From Paraprevotella sp. (GTDB taxonomy: Bacteria > Bacteroidota > Bacteroidia > Bacteroidales > Bacteroidaceae), in contig JAFOXE010000021.1 in assembly GCA_017425765.1 (NCBI GenBank), positions 1-23,947 on the forward strand: a stretch of 23,947 bases of DNA, in the 5' to 3' direction. Made by a program: the position numbers and the translations under genes. The notes under the pieces were generated by a model that saw only the letters and a program-made list of their open reading frames with translations, had not been told where the DNA came from and did no database searches. This document shows, in pieces, positions 8,104-16,881 of the stretch. Position 1 is the first letter of the stretch, and every line of letters begins with the position of its first letter.

Positions 8104-9018
8104 TTAGAACAATTTTGCAGGATAAACGCCAGCGTCAACCAACGCTTGAATTCTTGCTACTACATCGTCACGGTCGGCAGCATAAGTCACGCCAAACCAT
8201 TTACTTGTAGTATCCAACACCTTAACAGTAGCGGTGCCCTCGTTGATAAGTTTATCAACCATCAAAGGAATGAAGAACTCAGCCTTCAAATTTTCCATAT
8301 TTTTAGGATCGCTCAAGAACTGCTTAAAGAACTCTTGACTATACTCAAAGTAATCGGGTGTAAAGCCCCACATGTTCATAGAAACAGGTACGTTTTCTCC
8401 ACCGACAGGTTGCCATTCACCGTTCTCATCCTTGTAGCAAATTTCGCCGTCTACGCGCATGATTTCAGTACGTTCAACTACGTCTGTCAAGTTGCCGTTT
8501 GCATCCTTACCGCAAACGCCACGAGCTACAGAACCATTTTCAGACAAAGTATTACCAATGCGGAAACCCACCATTGCATAGTCGTTCTTTGCACCTTCCG
8601 GAAGCTCAGACAAGAACTTGCCGATAGCCATGAAAGCATCGCGATTGTAGAAGTCGTCGCAGTTGATTACGCAGAATGGTTCTTGGATAGCATCCTTACC
8701 CATGAGCACGGCATGGTTAGTTCCCCAAGGCTTAACACGACCTTCTGGGCACTTGAAACCTTCTGGGAGGTCGTCCAATGCTTGGAACACAAGTTCACAA
8801 GGGATGTGACCTTCGTACTTACTGATAATCTTATCACGGAAATCTTGTTCGAAATCCTTACGAATTACAAACACCAACTTGCCGAAGCCTGCTTGAATAG
8901 CATCGTAAATAGAATAGTCCATAATGGTCTCACCATTAGGGCCAAGACTGTCAAGTTGCTTCAAACCACCATAACGGCTACCCATACCGGCAGCTAGGAG
9001 AAATAGAGTAGGTTTCAT
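8104..9018 (-). CDS. Nucleotidyltransferase (sugar-1-phosphate NTP_transferase-like)
   Basis: A 304-residue protein from the ATG at 9018 (MKPTLFLLAAGMGSRYGGLKQ). The upstream open frame encodes an implausible F- and K-rich tail and crosses the -7 box. The nucleotide-binding loop LAAGMGSRYGGLKQ is at 8-21, PWGTNHAVL at 98-106, and the likely metal-binding aspartates at CDD 120-122. This is the Rossmann-like NTP_transferase fold that couples an NTP to a sugar phosphate (as in RmlA or GalU), releasing pyrophosphate. The LGPNGETIMDYSIYDAI segment and the C-terminal part differ from classic RmlA, so the sugar and nucleotide are not assigned. It is monocistronic, with its own -7-like box and terminator. 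Confidence 0.82.
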   Translation of the reverse strand: MKPTLFLLAAGMGSRYGGLKQLDSLGPNGETIMDYSIYDAIQAGFGKLVFVIRKDFEQDFRDKIISKYEGHIPCELVFQALDDLPEGFKCPEGRVKPWGTNHAVLMGKDAIQEPFCVINCDDFYNRDAFMAIGKFLSELPEGAKNDYAMVGFRIGNTLSENGSVARGVCGKDANGNLTDVVERTEIMRVDGEICYKDENGEWQPVGGENVPVSMNMWGFTPDYFEYSQEFFKQFLSDPKNMENLKAEFFIPLMVDKLINEGTATVKVLDTTSKWFGVTYAADRDDVVARIQALVDAGVYPAKLF

Positions 9019-9056
9019 TACAAAAATTATTTTTAGTTTGGTTAATGTTATTGTTG

Positions 9057-9064
9057 CAAAACTA
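9057..9064 (-). promoter_or_regulatory. Candidate -7 box for the nucleotidyltransferase gene
   Basis: The minus strand reads TAGTTTTG (TAnnTTTG), 38-46 bp before the ATG at 9018. No -33 TTG is visible at normal spacing. Confidence 0.45.
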
Positions 9065-9188
9065 CAAAATAATCTCAGAACGAAGAAGAAAGCACACGTT
9101 TTTTTTCGTCTGTTTATATGTTTATCGTGGGAGTAATGAAAGAACACGCAGAAATGACTCAAAACAGACGAGCATGTAAAACATAACT

Positions 9189-9246
9189 AGATGCTCATCT
9201 CACATATCACGACACCATGGTCTGAATGCATGTGAGATGAGCATCT
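9189..9246. repeat. Long intergenic hairpin (palindrome cluster B), likely also tamL terminator
   Basis: AGATGCTCATCTCACAT (9189-9205) and its exact complement (9230-9246) form a 17-bp stem around a 24-nt loop that carries ACACCATGGTCT, one base different from the ACACCATGGTGT of cluster A. The GATGCTCAT module in the arm also occurs in clusters A and C. The stem lies 26 bp after the tamL stop, so it can end that operon, although the minus-strand T tract is weak. Confidence 0.75.
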
Positions 9247-9272
9247 GTTTTCAGCTTTATGAACTTGTAAAA

Positions 9273-11771
9273 TTAGAAAGGATAGCCTATCGCGAAATGA
9301 TAGCCTAAACTATCCAAAAACTTGGGCATGTTATAATAACCTTTCTTTCCTGTGTCGTAAGGAGCATGAAGACCGACTCCCACATCGAAGCGTAACACCA
9401 AGAAACTTAGATCATAGCGTAATCCGGCTCCTGTGCCGAGAGCCAGATCGCGACCGAAACGACGCAAATTAAACGAGGCACCGGGGCGATTCGGATCGGA
9501 CTTCATGAGCCATACATTACTAGCATCAAGGAATACGGCTCCAAAGAGGCTGCCCACTACGGGGAAACGATACTCTACATTGGCCTCGAACTTTAGGTCA
9601 CCCATTTGGTCGATGTAGGAGTAGTTGGAATGAGCCGGATGATAGGAACCGGGACCGACACCGCGTATAGCAAAACCACGTACGCTATTGGCACCTCCCA
9701 CACTGAAGAGGTCGTTGTAAGGAGCTGTTGTGGAATTACCATAACTATATACGGCCCCAAGGGCTATACGCGTGGCCAAATAGCTGCGAGCAGCCAACTT
9801 AAACGCATCGCGAAACTCGGCCGTTACCTTTAGATACTGCGCAAAAGGAACTCCAAACAATTTCTTGTCGCGTTCGGAAAATGAACGTCCGAAAGCCGCA
9901 AACACGGCAGAGGTAACATTACCGCTTTCCTTAACCTCAATTGTAAACGAGCGGGGATTACGCGCCGTAGGCCTACTAGTATACGTAAAAGTGTATTGCA
10001 TAGAGGGAACAAACTGATCGCGCATGCTTACGTACAATGCTTGATTGTTTTTCATCACGGAGTCGAAGTCGGCCGTTGTACGTATCAATTCGTCGTAATC
10101 AAGACGAAAAGGTATAAACTCATGCTTCACGGTAGCACGCCGTTGATAAGTATATCCCACCTTGGCTCCCAACGACACCATACCGAAATAGCCCGCTCTA
10201 TTCAACCAATTAGCATCCATCGCAAAAGAGGTGGTGGCCAGTGCACGACGCGACCACTTACGCCCCCATGCCGGAATAATAAGACGAGGATAATCGAGCG
10301 AAAGCGAGGTGCCGTATTCGTAAGAATTCACTACAGAACTTTTACCTTGAATGTTCGAACCGGTCTGCCACTCGTACGACCCATGCGCCTCAAGTTTAAG
10401 TGTTTCCGCACCACGGAATGCATTTCGCTTCGACATTCCAAACGACACACCGGGGCCCACCTGCCCATTACTCTTAGAGGTTACTTTCGTTTCAAACTCG
10501 GCATCGTATGGTTTGTCCAATACAGCCTGAACCTCTAAATTTAGAGTGTCACAGGTAGCAGTAGTATCAGCCGGCGCATACTTTACACTCACTTGACTGA
10601 ATATGCCCATACTGCCTAACTCATCGGCTATGCCTCCATGTTCTTCGTGACAATAAATTTCGCCTTTCTTGTACTGTATATGTCGGCGCAAAGAACCAAA
10701 ACGCAGAGGGGCTTTCCCCTTGTGAGCCACGTAGCGGAATTCAAAATCTCGTCGTGCCACCGTATCGGTAAGCTTATAACCATTGTATTTATAGAGCGAA
10801 ACAATTGTTTTGCCCAGATAATAACGTCGCTTGGCCACGTCGGGCACATTAGCAATCTGCGTAACCTGCAATTGTACGTTAAGCGGATGTTGCACGGTAT
10901 CGGCTCTGAACGTTACATATTCGGGCTTATAAAAATAAAATCCGTTGTTGCGCAACAAAGTGCTGATGCGTATACGTTCGGCATCAAGATCCACTACGCT
11001 GAATGGCTTCCCATAGGTCAACTTACTCATCCAACGTGTAGACTGCACCAAACTGTCGGCATGTTTTGCAAAGGGGAGATAAGAGATTGTTTCCAAACGG
11101 AATAGTTCACCGGTCTGCACCGTATAGCCCACCTTTGCCTTGCGTGGATTACGCTGTGGGATAACCTCATAATCAACTTTTCCACGAAAATAGCCATAGT
11201 TCCTCAATGTATTCTGAGCCACTCGTGCTCGCACCTCGGGGTTCACCGTACTTATATATATAGGTGTGGAGGCAAAAGTATTGTACATCCACTTCCCGAA
11301 ACGACTTTGGGATTGTGCATAACGATTGTGAATCCAAAGGCCCAATGGAAAAGGATGTCGCATGGAAGTGCTACCCATGAAAGAGTTGTTGGGTGCATAG
11401 GCAAGTGCTCCTTCTACTTCGGCCTTTGCCAACGACATAGCCTCATCAGCCGAACGCTTTATACGTTCCAACGAATCACGTTGAGCGGAAGTGAGCATGC
11501 GTACCGTCTTCTTATCAGAAAGAATTTCGGTTGTAAGTGCATAATCGCCACGTACTAATCCGTCTACCGTATGGTAGGCATTCGCCAAATCAGTAATTAC
11601 ACCGGCATTTTGTTCACTTTGTGGCAACGTCTTTTTCACCGGTTCATTAAACAAAGTCCGCTTCATACCCACATAAAACAACTCGTCTTCGGGCATATTC
11701 TTTGTCACCGAACACCCAACCACAACAAGGATGGACAACAACCCTAACGCAAATCTTATGTATTTTTTCAT
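9273..11771 (-). CDS. tamL: Translocation and assembly module lipoprotein TamL (BamA/TamA-like barrel)
   Basis: An 832-residue protein of the Omp85 superfamily. The N-terminus MKKYIRFALGLLSILVVVGCS has a lipobox with Cys20, so it is lipidated, unlike proteobacterial TamA. POTRA-like segments occupy roughly residues 180-480 (for example LRNYGYFRGKVDYEVIPQ and LLRNNGFYFYKPEYVTFRAD). The C-terminal D15 barrel (about 480-832) holds the conserved SVRGFAIRGVGPG motif and ends in FAIGYPF with a terminal phenylalanine. It should sit in the outer membrane and work with TamB in envelope assembly or lipid transport. Its ATG overlaps the tamB stop by four bases (ATGA, 11768-11771), which suggests translational coupling in one operon. 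The 17-bp hairpin at 9189-9246 follows. Confidence 0.92.
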   Translation of the reverse strand: MKKYIRFALGLLSILVVVGCSVTKNMPEDELFYVGMKRTLFNEPVKKTLPQSEQNAGVITDLANAYHTVDGLVRGDYALTTEILSDKKTVRMLTSAQRDSLERIKRSADEAMSLAKAEVEGALAYAPNNSFMGSTSMRHPFPLGLWIHNRYAQSQSRFGKWMYNTFASTPIYISTVNPEVRARVAQNTLRNYGYFRGKVDYEVIPQRNPRKAKVGYTVQTGELFRLETISYLPFAKHADSLVQSTRWMSKLTYGKPFSVVDLDAERIRISTLLRNNGFYFYKPEYVTFRADTVQHPLNVQLQVTQIANVPDVAKRRYYLGKTIVSLYKYNGYKLTDTVARRDFEFRYVAHKGKAPLRFGSLRRHIQYKKGEIYCHEEHGGIADELGSMGIFSQVSVKYAPADTTATCDTLNLEVQAVLDKPYDAEFETKVTSKSNGQVGPGVSFGMSKRNAFRGAETLKLEAHGSYEWQTGSNIQGKSSVVNSYEYGTSLSLDYPRLIIPAWGRKWSRRALATTSFAMDANWLNRAGYFGMVSLGAKVGYTYQRRATVKHEFIPFRLDYDELIRTTADFDSVMKNNQALYVSMRDQFVPSMQYTFTYTSRPTARNPRSFTIEVKESGNVTSAVFAAFGRSFSERDKKLFGVPFAQYLKVTAEFRDAFKLAARSYLATRIALGAVYSYGNSTTAPYNDLFSVGGANSVRGFAIRGVGPGSYHPAHSNYSYIDQMGDLKFEANVEYRFPVVGSLFGAVFLDASNVWLMKSDPNRPGASFNLRRFGRDLALGTGAGLRYDLSFLVLRFDVGVGLHAPYDTGKKGYYNMPKFLDSLGYHFAIGYPF

Positions 11772-14700
11772 TCCTTACCCTTTTCTTTTGACGTCGTTGT
11801 GCGTGGAGCGAACAAACCGTTTTCCTTCTTCTTGAAGATGAACAACTCACCCAAATGACCTACCTTCCGACGCAGCACCAAGCCGGCACCCATCTCGGTA
11901 ATATCACCTTCTAACAAAGATTCGTAATTGCGGTCATAAAAGAGTTTTACATATCTCGTAGCACTTTGATCGAGACGATATTCCAACGACACGTTGTCGA
12001 TAAAATTTTGGCCCATGCTCTCGGCCTCATTACCCGTAGATACTTTTCCTCCGATAATCACACTGATACGATTACCCCAGAAGCGTTTAGCAAATTGGAA
12101 TGAGTAATCGGTATGAGTATCGCCATCGGCTGACGTGGCATTCTCCATGCCCAATGTCAAATCTATTGTCTTCAACGCGTTACCGGTAATATGACTTATT
12201 TCACTTTGCAAGAAAGCATTCAACGCATTTTGCGTACTGAGGCCTCCATTTGAAAGATTACTATCGGCTAAATACATGCCCGTAGCCAACATTGTAACAG
12301 CTAGACGTCCGCGCTGCTCGGTCGACATCGAGGCTAATTCGTTCTGTACAGTCAAATCTTCCGGAGCCTCGAGCGTAAATTCAAGCCCCATGTTTTCCAA
12401 TCGTTGTGTGATGCTCAATCCCACATCAAATGCAACGGTGCGTGGTACGTTGTTCTCGGTCACCGTAGTGCGAACACGTTCTGTAGCTGCTACGTTGAGA
12501 ATCGGATTCAATACGTCGCCGGTGAACTCTACATAGCTTCCACTTCTAAGGGCAAATGTTTTTAGAGGTATCACAAACCACGAATACTTCATGGCACCAC
12601 TTACTACAGTATAGCGTCCATGCAACTGCAATTCGCCTTGTGGCGTATAGCTCATGGTCATGTCGCCACCGCCCTCAATATCAATATAATTCGAGTGGTC
12701 CGCACTTAAAATGCAATGTACCTGTGCGGCCTGATCGATGCTCATACGCATATTCATGGATAGATTCAGGGCATCAGCAGTTTTAAGGGGCGGTGTTCCC
12801 AAGGAAAGGGTATCTGCAAAGTCCACAAAAGTTACCAACTCGCTGAGCCGATCTTCTACCGTTAAAGGTGAATCCTTTAGTACATAAGTTACATCAGTAT
12901 TGCCCAACACATTAAGCGAACCACGCAGTGACACCTCGTCGGGTGTTCCTCGCAACATGGCATTTACATCCACATATACCTTACCGTAAGTAATGGCCTT
13001 GCGCGAACGTGCTCCGTTTACCAACTCAAAATTCTTTGCAGTAATTTGCGTATTGAAGTTCACGTTGCTCAAGTTGCGGAAGTCAACCTTTCCGTTCATC
13101 ACGAGCGGGTTCTCGTTAAGCGAATAGAACTTCAGATTACTTAGTTGCAAGAGATTGTCTTGTACGCTGATGATGTCGTCTTCCAACCTCAACGTCAAAC
13201 TATAATCGGTTGAACGTACCTTTACACCATTCAGAGCGATCTCTCCGTTTACCATCGGCTTGCTAGGTTCTCCGATTGCACTAACCGTTCCGTTCAACAC
13301 TCCATCTACCTGCGCCAGCCCTTCGGACACAAAACCATTTGCTATGCTCAAAGGGAATTGGATAAATTCAACTTGAGCATCCAACCAGCCCTCATCATTC
13401 TGGTCTTGATAAGTTCCGGTAAGGGCCAACACCTCCTCGCCTTCCTTCGACAATCTACTATCCACGAAATGCGTACCATCGGTGTTTGGTAAATACACGG
13501 TGTTCAAACCGATATTACCCAATGGTGCCTTTTCGTAGGTCATGTCTTGTACATTCAAATCGGCCATTACCGAAAGGTTCTCCGTTGTCTGTATCAAGTG
13601 AACGTCGCCATGTAGAAAACCTGTGATGCGGGGCATGTATGGCAACACGGAACTCAATTCTCCAAGATTTAAGCTGTTCACCGATACAGAAAGATCTTGC
13701 AATGCCTCGGGGTTGGGAATTGAATATAATTTTAGTCCGGTGCCGTCGTCGGCCAATAGATCTATATCGGCTTCTATCTGCGAGTCCTTGGAAAAATATA
13801 CAAAGTTGTCGGGGTTCAAACGAAAATTTCTAAAAGCGATAATGGGTTGCATGGGCACGAACTTGATGCGAAGTCCTTTTTCCTCAACCTCGGCACGCAC
13901 ACCCATCCTAACACCGGTGCGCCCCACTCCATCCTTATACACCACGTGACACTCGGAAGCGGCTGATTGCAAACTTAATTGTAGTCCGGCATCAAAAACA
14001 AATTGCTTGTTTCGTGGCCCATTGCACACACGAGCATCTAACAAAACTCCCGTGGTGTCTTGAGAAATGTTCCATTGAATGGAATCAAGCAACACTGCAC
14101 CATTGTTCAGACTGTAGATGTGCCCCATTCCATTAAGACCTACTAATGGGTCAGAATTCAGTTGAACTTCTATGTCGTTGAAACGATAACCCAACATGGC
14201 CATATAGTTGCTCACGGGGTTGTTACGACCGCTTCTCAACTTCAGCTTTATTTGCGGAAGCAAAGGCTTCAACGCCACGTGGTCGATATATTTACTCTTA
14301 GCTTGCAACGAAAGTTGTTCTAGGAAATGGTCGGTTTTATCCATCACCTGACTAATACTTCCGGAAGCATCTGCCTGCAACAAAAAATCGCCCGCAGTGA
14401 GATAAGCATACAATGTGTCGGGCGAAAGAAGAGCATCCACCATAACATCTTTTGGTCGATACACCGTATCTGCCATGGTCAACGTCAAGTCGGAAATACC
14501 TCCTTGTATAGAGTGGGTATCGCTCAAGTTGGTGCTACCATCAAAGTGAAGACACATAGATGTCTTGAAGGGCTTAGGAGTAAGACGCAATGCATAAAAA
14601 TCGGCTTGATGCAAATCTAAACTGAACGTAAGACCCGTTCTGCGACGGCGCATCAGTGCATCCACTTGTGCGTTCATGTACAACAACTCATTCTTACTAT

Positions 14701-16396
14701 CAAATCCCACATGCCCTTTTCCCTTCTCCACATGGGCATTCAGTTGCACCTTATCAAAATTCAACTCGCCATACATCAAAGTGTCGATGCGAGCAAGCAA
14801 GTTCATCTTTGTTGCAGGATTCAAAAAATCAAATCCATGACCATCACAAGCCAAATATGCCGAGAACATTCCCATGGAATCGTTAGGGAGGAAGTGATCC
14901 ACCTGCATCTTTTGCACACGTAAATCGGCAGAATAGCACTCCTTATCAGTATCGAAATCAGCCTCCAACGACACACTTCCGTCGGCCTCTTGCAGCTGGA
15001 TGTTCAAGTCGAATTTTGTTCCTTGCATACGAAATTCGCCGGTGCACCGCATTGAGGGCAACACCATATTGGAAGCAGATTCCGATTCGATTAACGTCTT
15101 TACGAAATCTATGTTATGCGTTTGCATCGACCATTGCATTTGGCCCGTACGTTGTTGTGAATTCATCACATATTCGGCCTTTCCTGAACCGTTCAAGTGA
15201 AACGTACCTTCCTGCCCTATTCGCAAATGTTTCAGTTGGATGTATTCCAGATTTCCGTCGGCCTGCAAGTGCAGTTCTATTGGTCTGTCAGGGTAGGCTT
15301 GATGGAATGTACGAGGCAAATCACCGGCCACACACAACACATCATGTTTTCCTACCTCTGCTAAAAACTCGGCAGAGAAGTTTCCCACCGAAGGACTCTC
15401 CAAAACAGAAAGTTCCATTTCCGCCCTACCCTCAGCACGTGAAGATGAAGTAAGGAGTTCTAAACGAGGAACATTGAGCCTCATCGAATCCATATAAAAT
15501 TGTGCCGTAAACGAGTTGAGCTGCAAGCCACATTCCTCTTGCATCTCGCAACGATTCAGCAAGGCCATTACGGCTAATTGAGGTTCCATCTTCATACGAA
15601 TGGAATCTACCTGTATCCCCAACTTTGCCAAACGAATGTGATTGGGGTCCACCCCCGATGTACGAGGCATAGTGCCCACATCATAATGCAACGAATCGGA
15701 TTCGAATACGAAATTCTGCAGCGCATATTCTTGACGGCCTAGGTCCACCCTTCCGTCAATGGCGCACACATTTGTCAGTGCCACTTCTACGGTCATGGTG
15801 TCTTGTGGCATCTCTACTTTCAAATGCGAATCGTGCACGCACAATTGTTCTAACAGAATCTCCCAAATCAAAGACGAGGTGGTGGTATCAGCAGCTGTAG
15901 TATCGGGCAATAACATAAGGTTAAGGTCGCTTCGTTCCAACATCATACTGCTTAATCTCACCTGCGACTGCAACAAATCTATATCACGAGCCGATAAAGT
16001 AAATTTTCCGATGCGACCGCGCATAGTCAAGGCAGGAATCATTTGCTTGCTGTCTACAAATCCGTCTTCCAATGTCAGTTCGTCCACACCCACCGAGCCA
16101 TGCCACAGTTTGGCCATATCCAAGTCCACCGTAAGGTCGCCCATAGACAATAAAGTATCGGCATGCTCATCAAGAACCCTTACTCCGCACATTCTTACGT
16201 CTAGCGGAAACGACAAGCGTAAACGCTGCACACGTACATCGTAGCCGGTGGTTTGCGATGCATAATCCGATGCCCAACGCACAACGGCATCTTGCACAAC
16301 AGGCACATACAACAGCAGAGCCACAACAGCAATCACACAAACAGGTGCCGCCATTATGCCAACCAACCATATCAGTATGTTTTTCAAAAACTTCAT
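11768..16396 (-). CDS. tamB: Translocation/assembly module protein TamB
   Basis: A 1542-residue protein. The start at 16396 gives MKFLKNILIWLVGIMAAP and a single N-terminal membrane anchor (about residues 7-30), as in AsmA-like/TamB proteins. The long middle consists of repeated short beta segments typical of a beta-taco groove spanning the periplasm. The last 400 or so residues carry the TamB/DUF490 C-terminal domain, for example the IDIEGGGDMTMSYTPQGELQ strand region, GLSITQRLENMGLEFTLEAP and YRLDQSATRYVKLFYDRNYE. TamB bridges inner and outer membranes and is implicated in outer-membrane protein insertion and phospholipid transport. Here it precedes tamL with an ATGA overlap. A TATCTTTG box lies 20 bp upstream of the start. 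It has the size usual for Bacteroidetes TamB, and no break is seen. Confidence 0.93.
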   Translation of the reverse strand: MKFLKNILIWLVGIMAAPVCVIAVVALLLYVPVVQDAVVRWASDYASQTTGYDVRVQRLRLSFPLDVRMCGVRVLDEHADTLLSMGDLTVDLDMAKLWHGSVGVDELTLEDGFVDSKQMIPALTMRGRIGKFTLSARDIDLLQSQVRLSSMMLERSDLNLMLLPDTTAADTTTSSLIWEILLEQLCVHDSHLKVEMPQDTMTVEVALTNVCAIDGRVDLGRQEYALQNFVFESDSLHYDVGTMPRTSGVDPNHIRLAKLGIQVDSIRMKMEPQLAVMALLNRCEMQEECGLQLNSFTAQFYMDSMRLNVPRLELLTSSSRAEGRAEMELSVLESPSVGNFSAEFLAEVGKHDVLCVAGDLPRTFHQAYPDRPIELHLQADGNLEYIQLKHLRIGQEGTFHLNGSGKAEYVMNSQQRTGQMQWSMQTHNIDFVKTLIESESASNMVLPSMRCTGEFRMQGTKFDLNIQLQEADGSVSLEADFDTDKECYSADLRVQKMQVDHFLPNDSMGMFSAYLACDGHGFDFLNPATKMNLLARIDTLMYGELNFDKVQLNAHVEKGKGHVGFDSKNELLYMNAQVDALMRRRRTGLTFSLDLHQADFYALRLTPKPFKTSMCLHFDGSTNLSDTHSIQGGISDLTLTMADTVYRPKDVMVDALLSPDTLYAYLTAGDFLLQADASGSISQVMDKTDHFLEQLSLQAKSKYIDHVALKPLLPQIKLKLRSGRNNPVSNYMAMLGYRFNDIEVQLNSDPLVGLNGMGHIYSLNNGAVLLDSIQWNISQDTTGVLLDARVCNGPRNKQFVFDAGLQLSLQSAASECHVVYKDGVGRTGVRMGVRAEVEEKGLRIKFVPMQPIIAFRNFRLNPDNFVYFSKDSQIEADIDLLADDGTGLKLYSIPNPEALQDLSVSVNSLNLGELSSVLPYMPRITGFLHGDVHLIQTTENLSVMADLNVQDMTYEKAPLGNIGLNTVYLPNTDGTHFVDSRLSKEGEEVLALTGTYQDQNDEGWLDAQVEFIQFPLSIANGFVSEGLAQVDGVLNGTVSAIGEPSKPMVNGEIALNGVKVRSTDYSLTLRLEDDIISVQDNLLQLSNLKFYSLNENPLVMNGKVDFRNLSNVNFNTQITAKNFELVNGARSRKAITYGKVYVDVNAMLRGTPDEVSLRGSLNVLGNTDVTYVLKDSPLTVEDRLSELVTFVDFADTLSLGTPPLKTADALNLSMNMRMSIDQAAQVHCILSADHSNYIDIEGGGDMTMSYTPQGELQLHGRYTVVSGAMKYSWFVIPLKTFALRSGSYVEFTGDVLNPILNVAATERVRTTVTENNVPRTVAFDVGLSITQRLENMGLEFTLEAPEDLTVQNELASMSTEQRGRLAVTMLATGMYLADSNLSNGGLSTQNALNAFLQSEISHITGNALKTIDLTLGMENATSADGDTHTDYSFQFAKRFWGNRISVIIGGKVSTGNEAESMGQNFIDNVSLEYRLDQSATRYVKLFYDRNYESLLEGDITEMGAGLVLRRKVGHLGELFIFKKKENGLFAPRTTTSKEKGKE

Positions 16397-16415
16397 CTCC
16401 CTCTTTTCGTATAGA

Positions 16416-16423
16416 CAAAGATA
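16416..16423 (-). promoter_or_regulatory. Candidate tamB promoter -7 box
   Basis: The minus strand reads TATCTTTG (TAnnTTTG), 20 bp upstream of the tamB ATG. No -33 TTG is seen at the usual distance. Confidence 0.45.
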
Positions 16424-16590
16424 GACAAAAAAAGATAATCTGCATATATTTCGAAAAAAGTTGCCATTACTCCTTGTTTTTCTATTCCTTATACACCCAA
16501 ATGACGATAAGCATACATTATCCTTCCTTTCGTCTTCCAGACTTTTTCTTAATTATTTGAAAATCTATAATTTACACCACAGCAAAAACA

Positions 16591-16675
16591 GATGCTCATG
16601 TAGTGGGTCACTACACCGTGGTGTAAATGCAACGAGGCGTACACCAAAATGCAACGACACCACGGTGTGTTTTTA
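16591..16675. repeat. Intergenic palindrome cluster C
   Basis: It starts with GATGCTCAT (16591-16599, shared with clusters A and B). Next comes a TGTAGTG/CACTACA stem with a 3-nt loop (16599-16615), then ACACCGTGGTGT (16613-16624), ATGCAACGA (16627-16635), ATGCAACGACA (16649-16659, identical to 3424-3434) and ACACCACGGTGT (16657-16668), followed by TGTTTTT. The two 12-bp ACACC..GGTGT units are exact reverse complements of each other and could form one larger stem. Confidence 0.75.
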
Positions 16676-16794
16676 GGTTGGTTTAGCATATAAAGAAGTA
16701 ACCTTAATATATAACACAAAATCAGACATCATTCTAAATAACAATGTAGAATACCTCTCAACTATTTAAAAGCCTATAATTAAGAACTCTTCAC

Positions 16795-16825
16795 TTGTTC
16801 AAATACGTAAAACAAATTATCTTTG
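16795..16825 (+). promoter_or_regulatory. Promoter of the CoiA-like gene
   Basis: TTG (16795-16797), 20 nt, then TATCTTTG (16818-16825): a near-consensus Bacteroidetes promoter 56 bp before the ATG at 16882. An intact promoter suggests the gene is or was recently expressed. Confidence 0.7.
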
Positions 16826-16881
16826 TTAAAAAAAGTTGTACGATAAATTGTCTTTGACAATCATATAAAAAACGATGTACT

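Larger units (their letters stand above)
16397..16881. other. 485-bp spacer between tamB and the CoiA-like gene
   Basis: It contains the tamB -7-like box (16416-16423), palindrome cluster C (16591-16675) and the promoter of the CoiA-like gene (16795-16825). The stretches 16440-16590 and 16680-16790 are AT-rich. I see no convincing ORF, RNA or repeat in them. Confidence 0.55.

Noticed and set aside
8071..8997. 308-codon ORF on the plus strand
   Set aside because: It lies antisense to the nucleotidyltransferase gene, whose motifs are unambiguous; the plus-strand product shows no recognisable domain and is Cys/Thr/His-rich as expected of a shadow frame.
9996..10538. 180-codon ORF on the plus strand
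   Set aside because: Antisense to the tamL barrel and POTRA region, with no domain, promoter or plausible start context.
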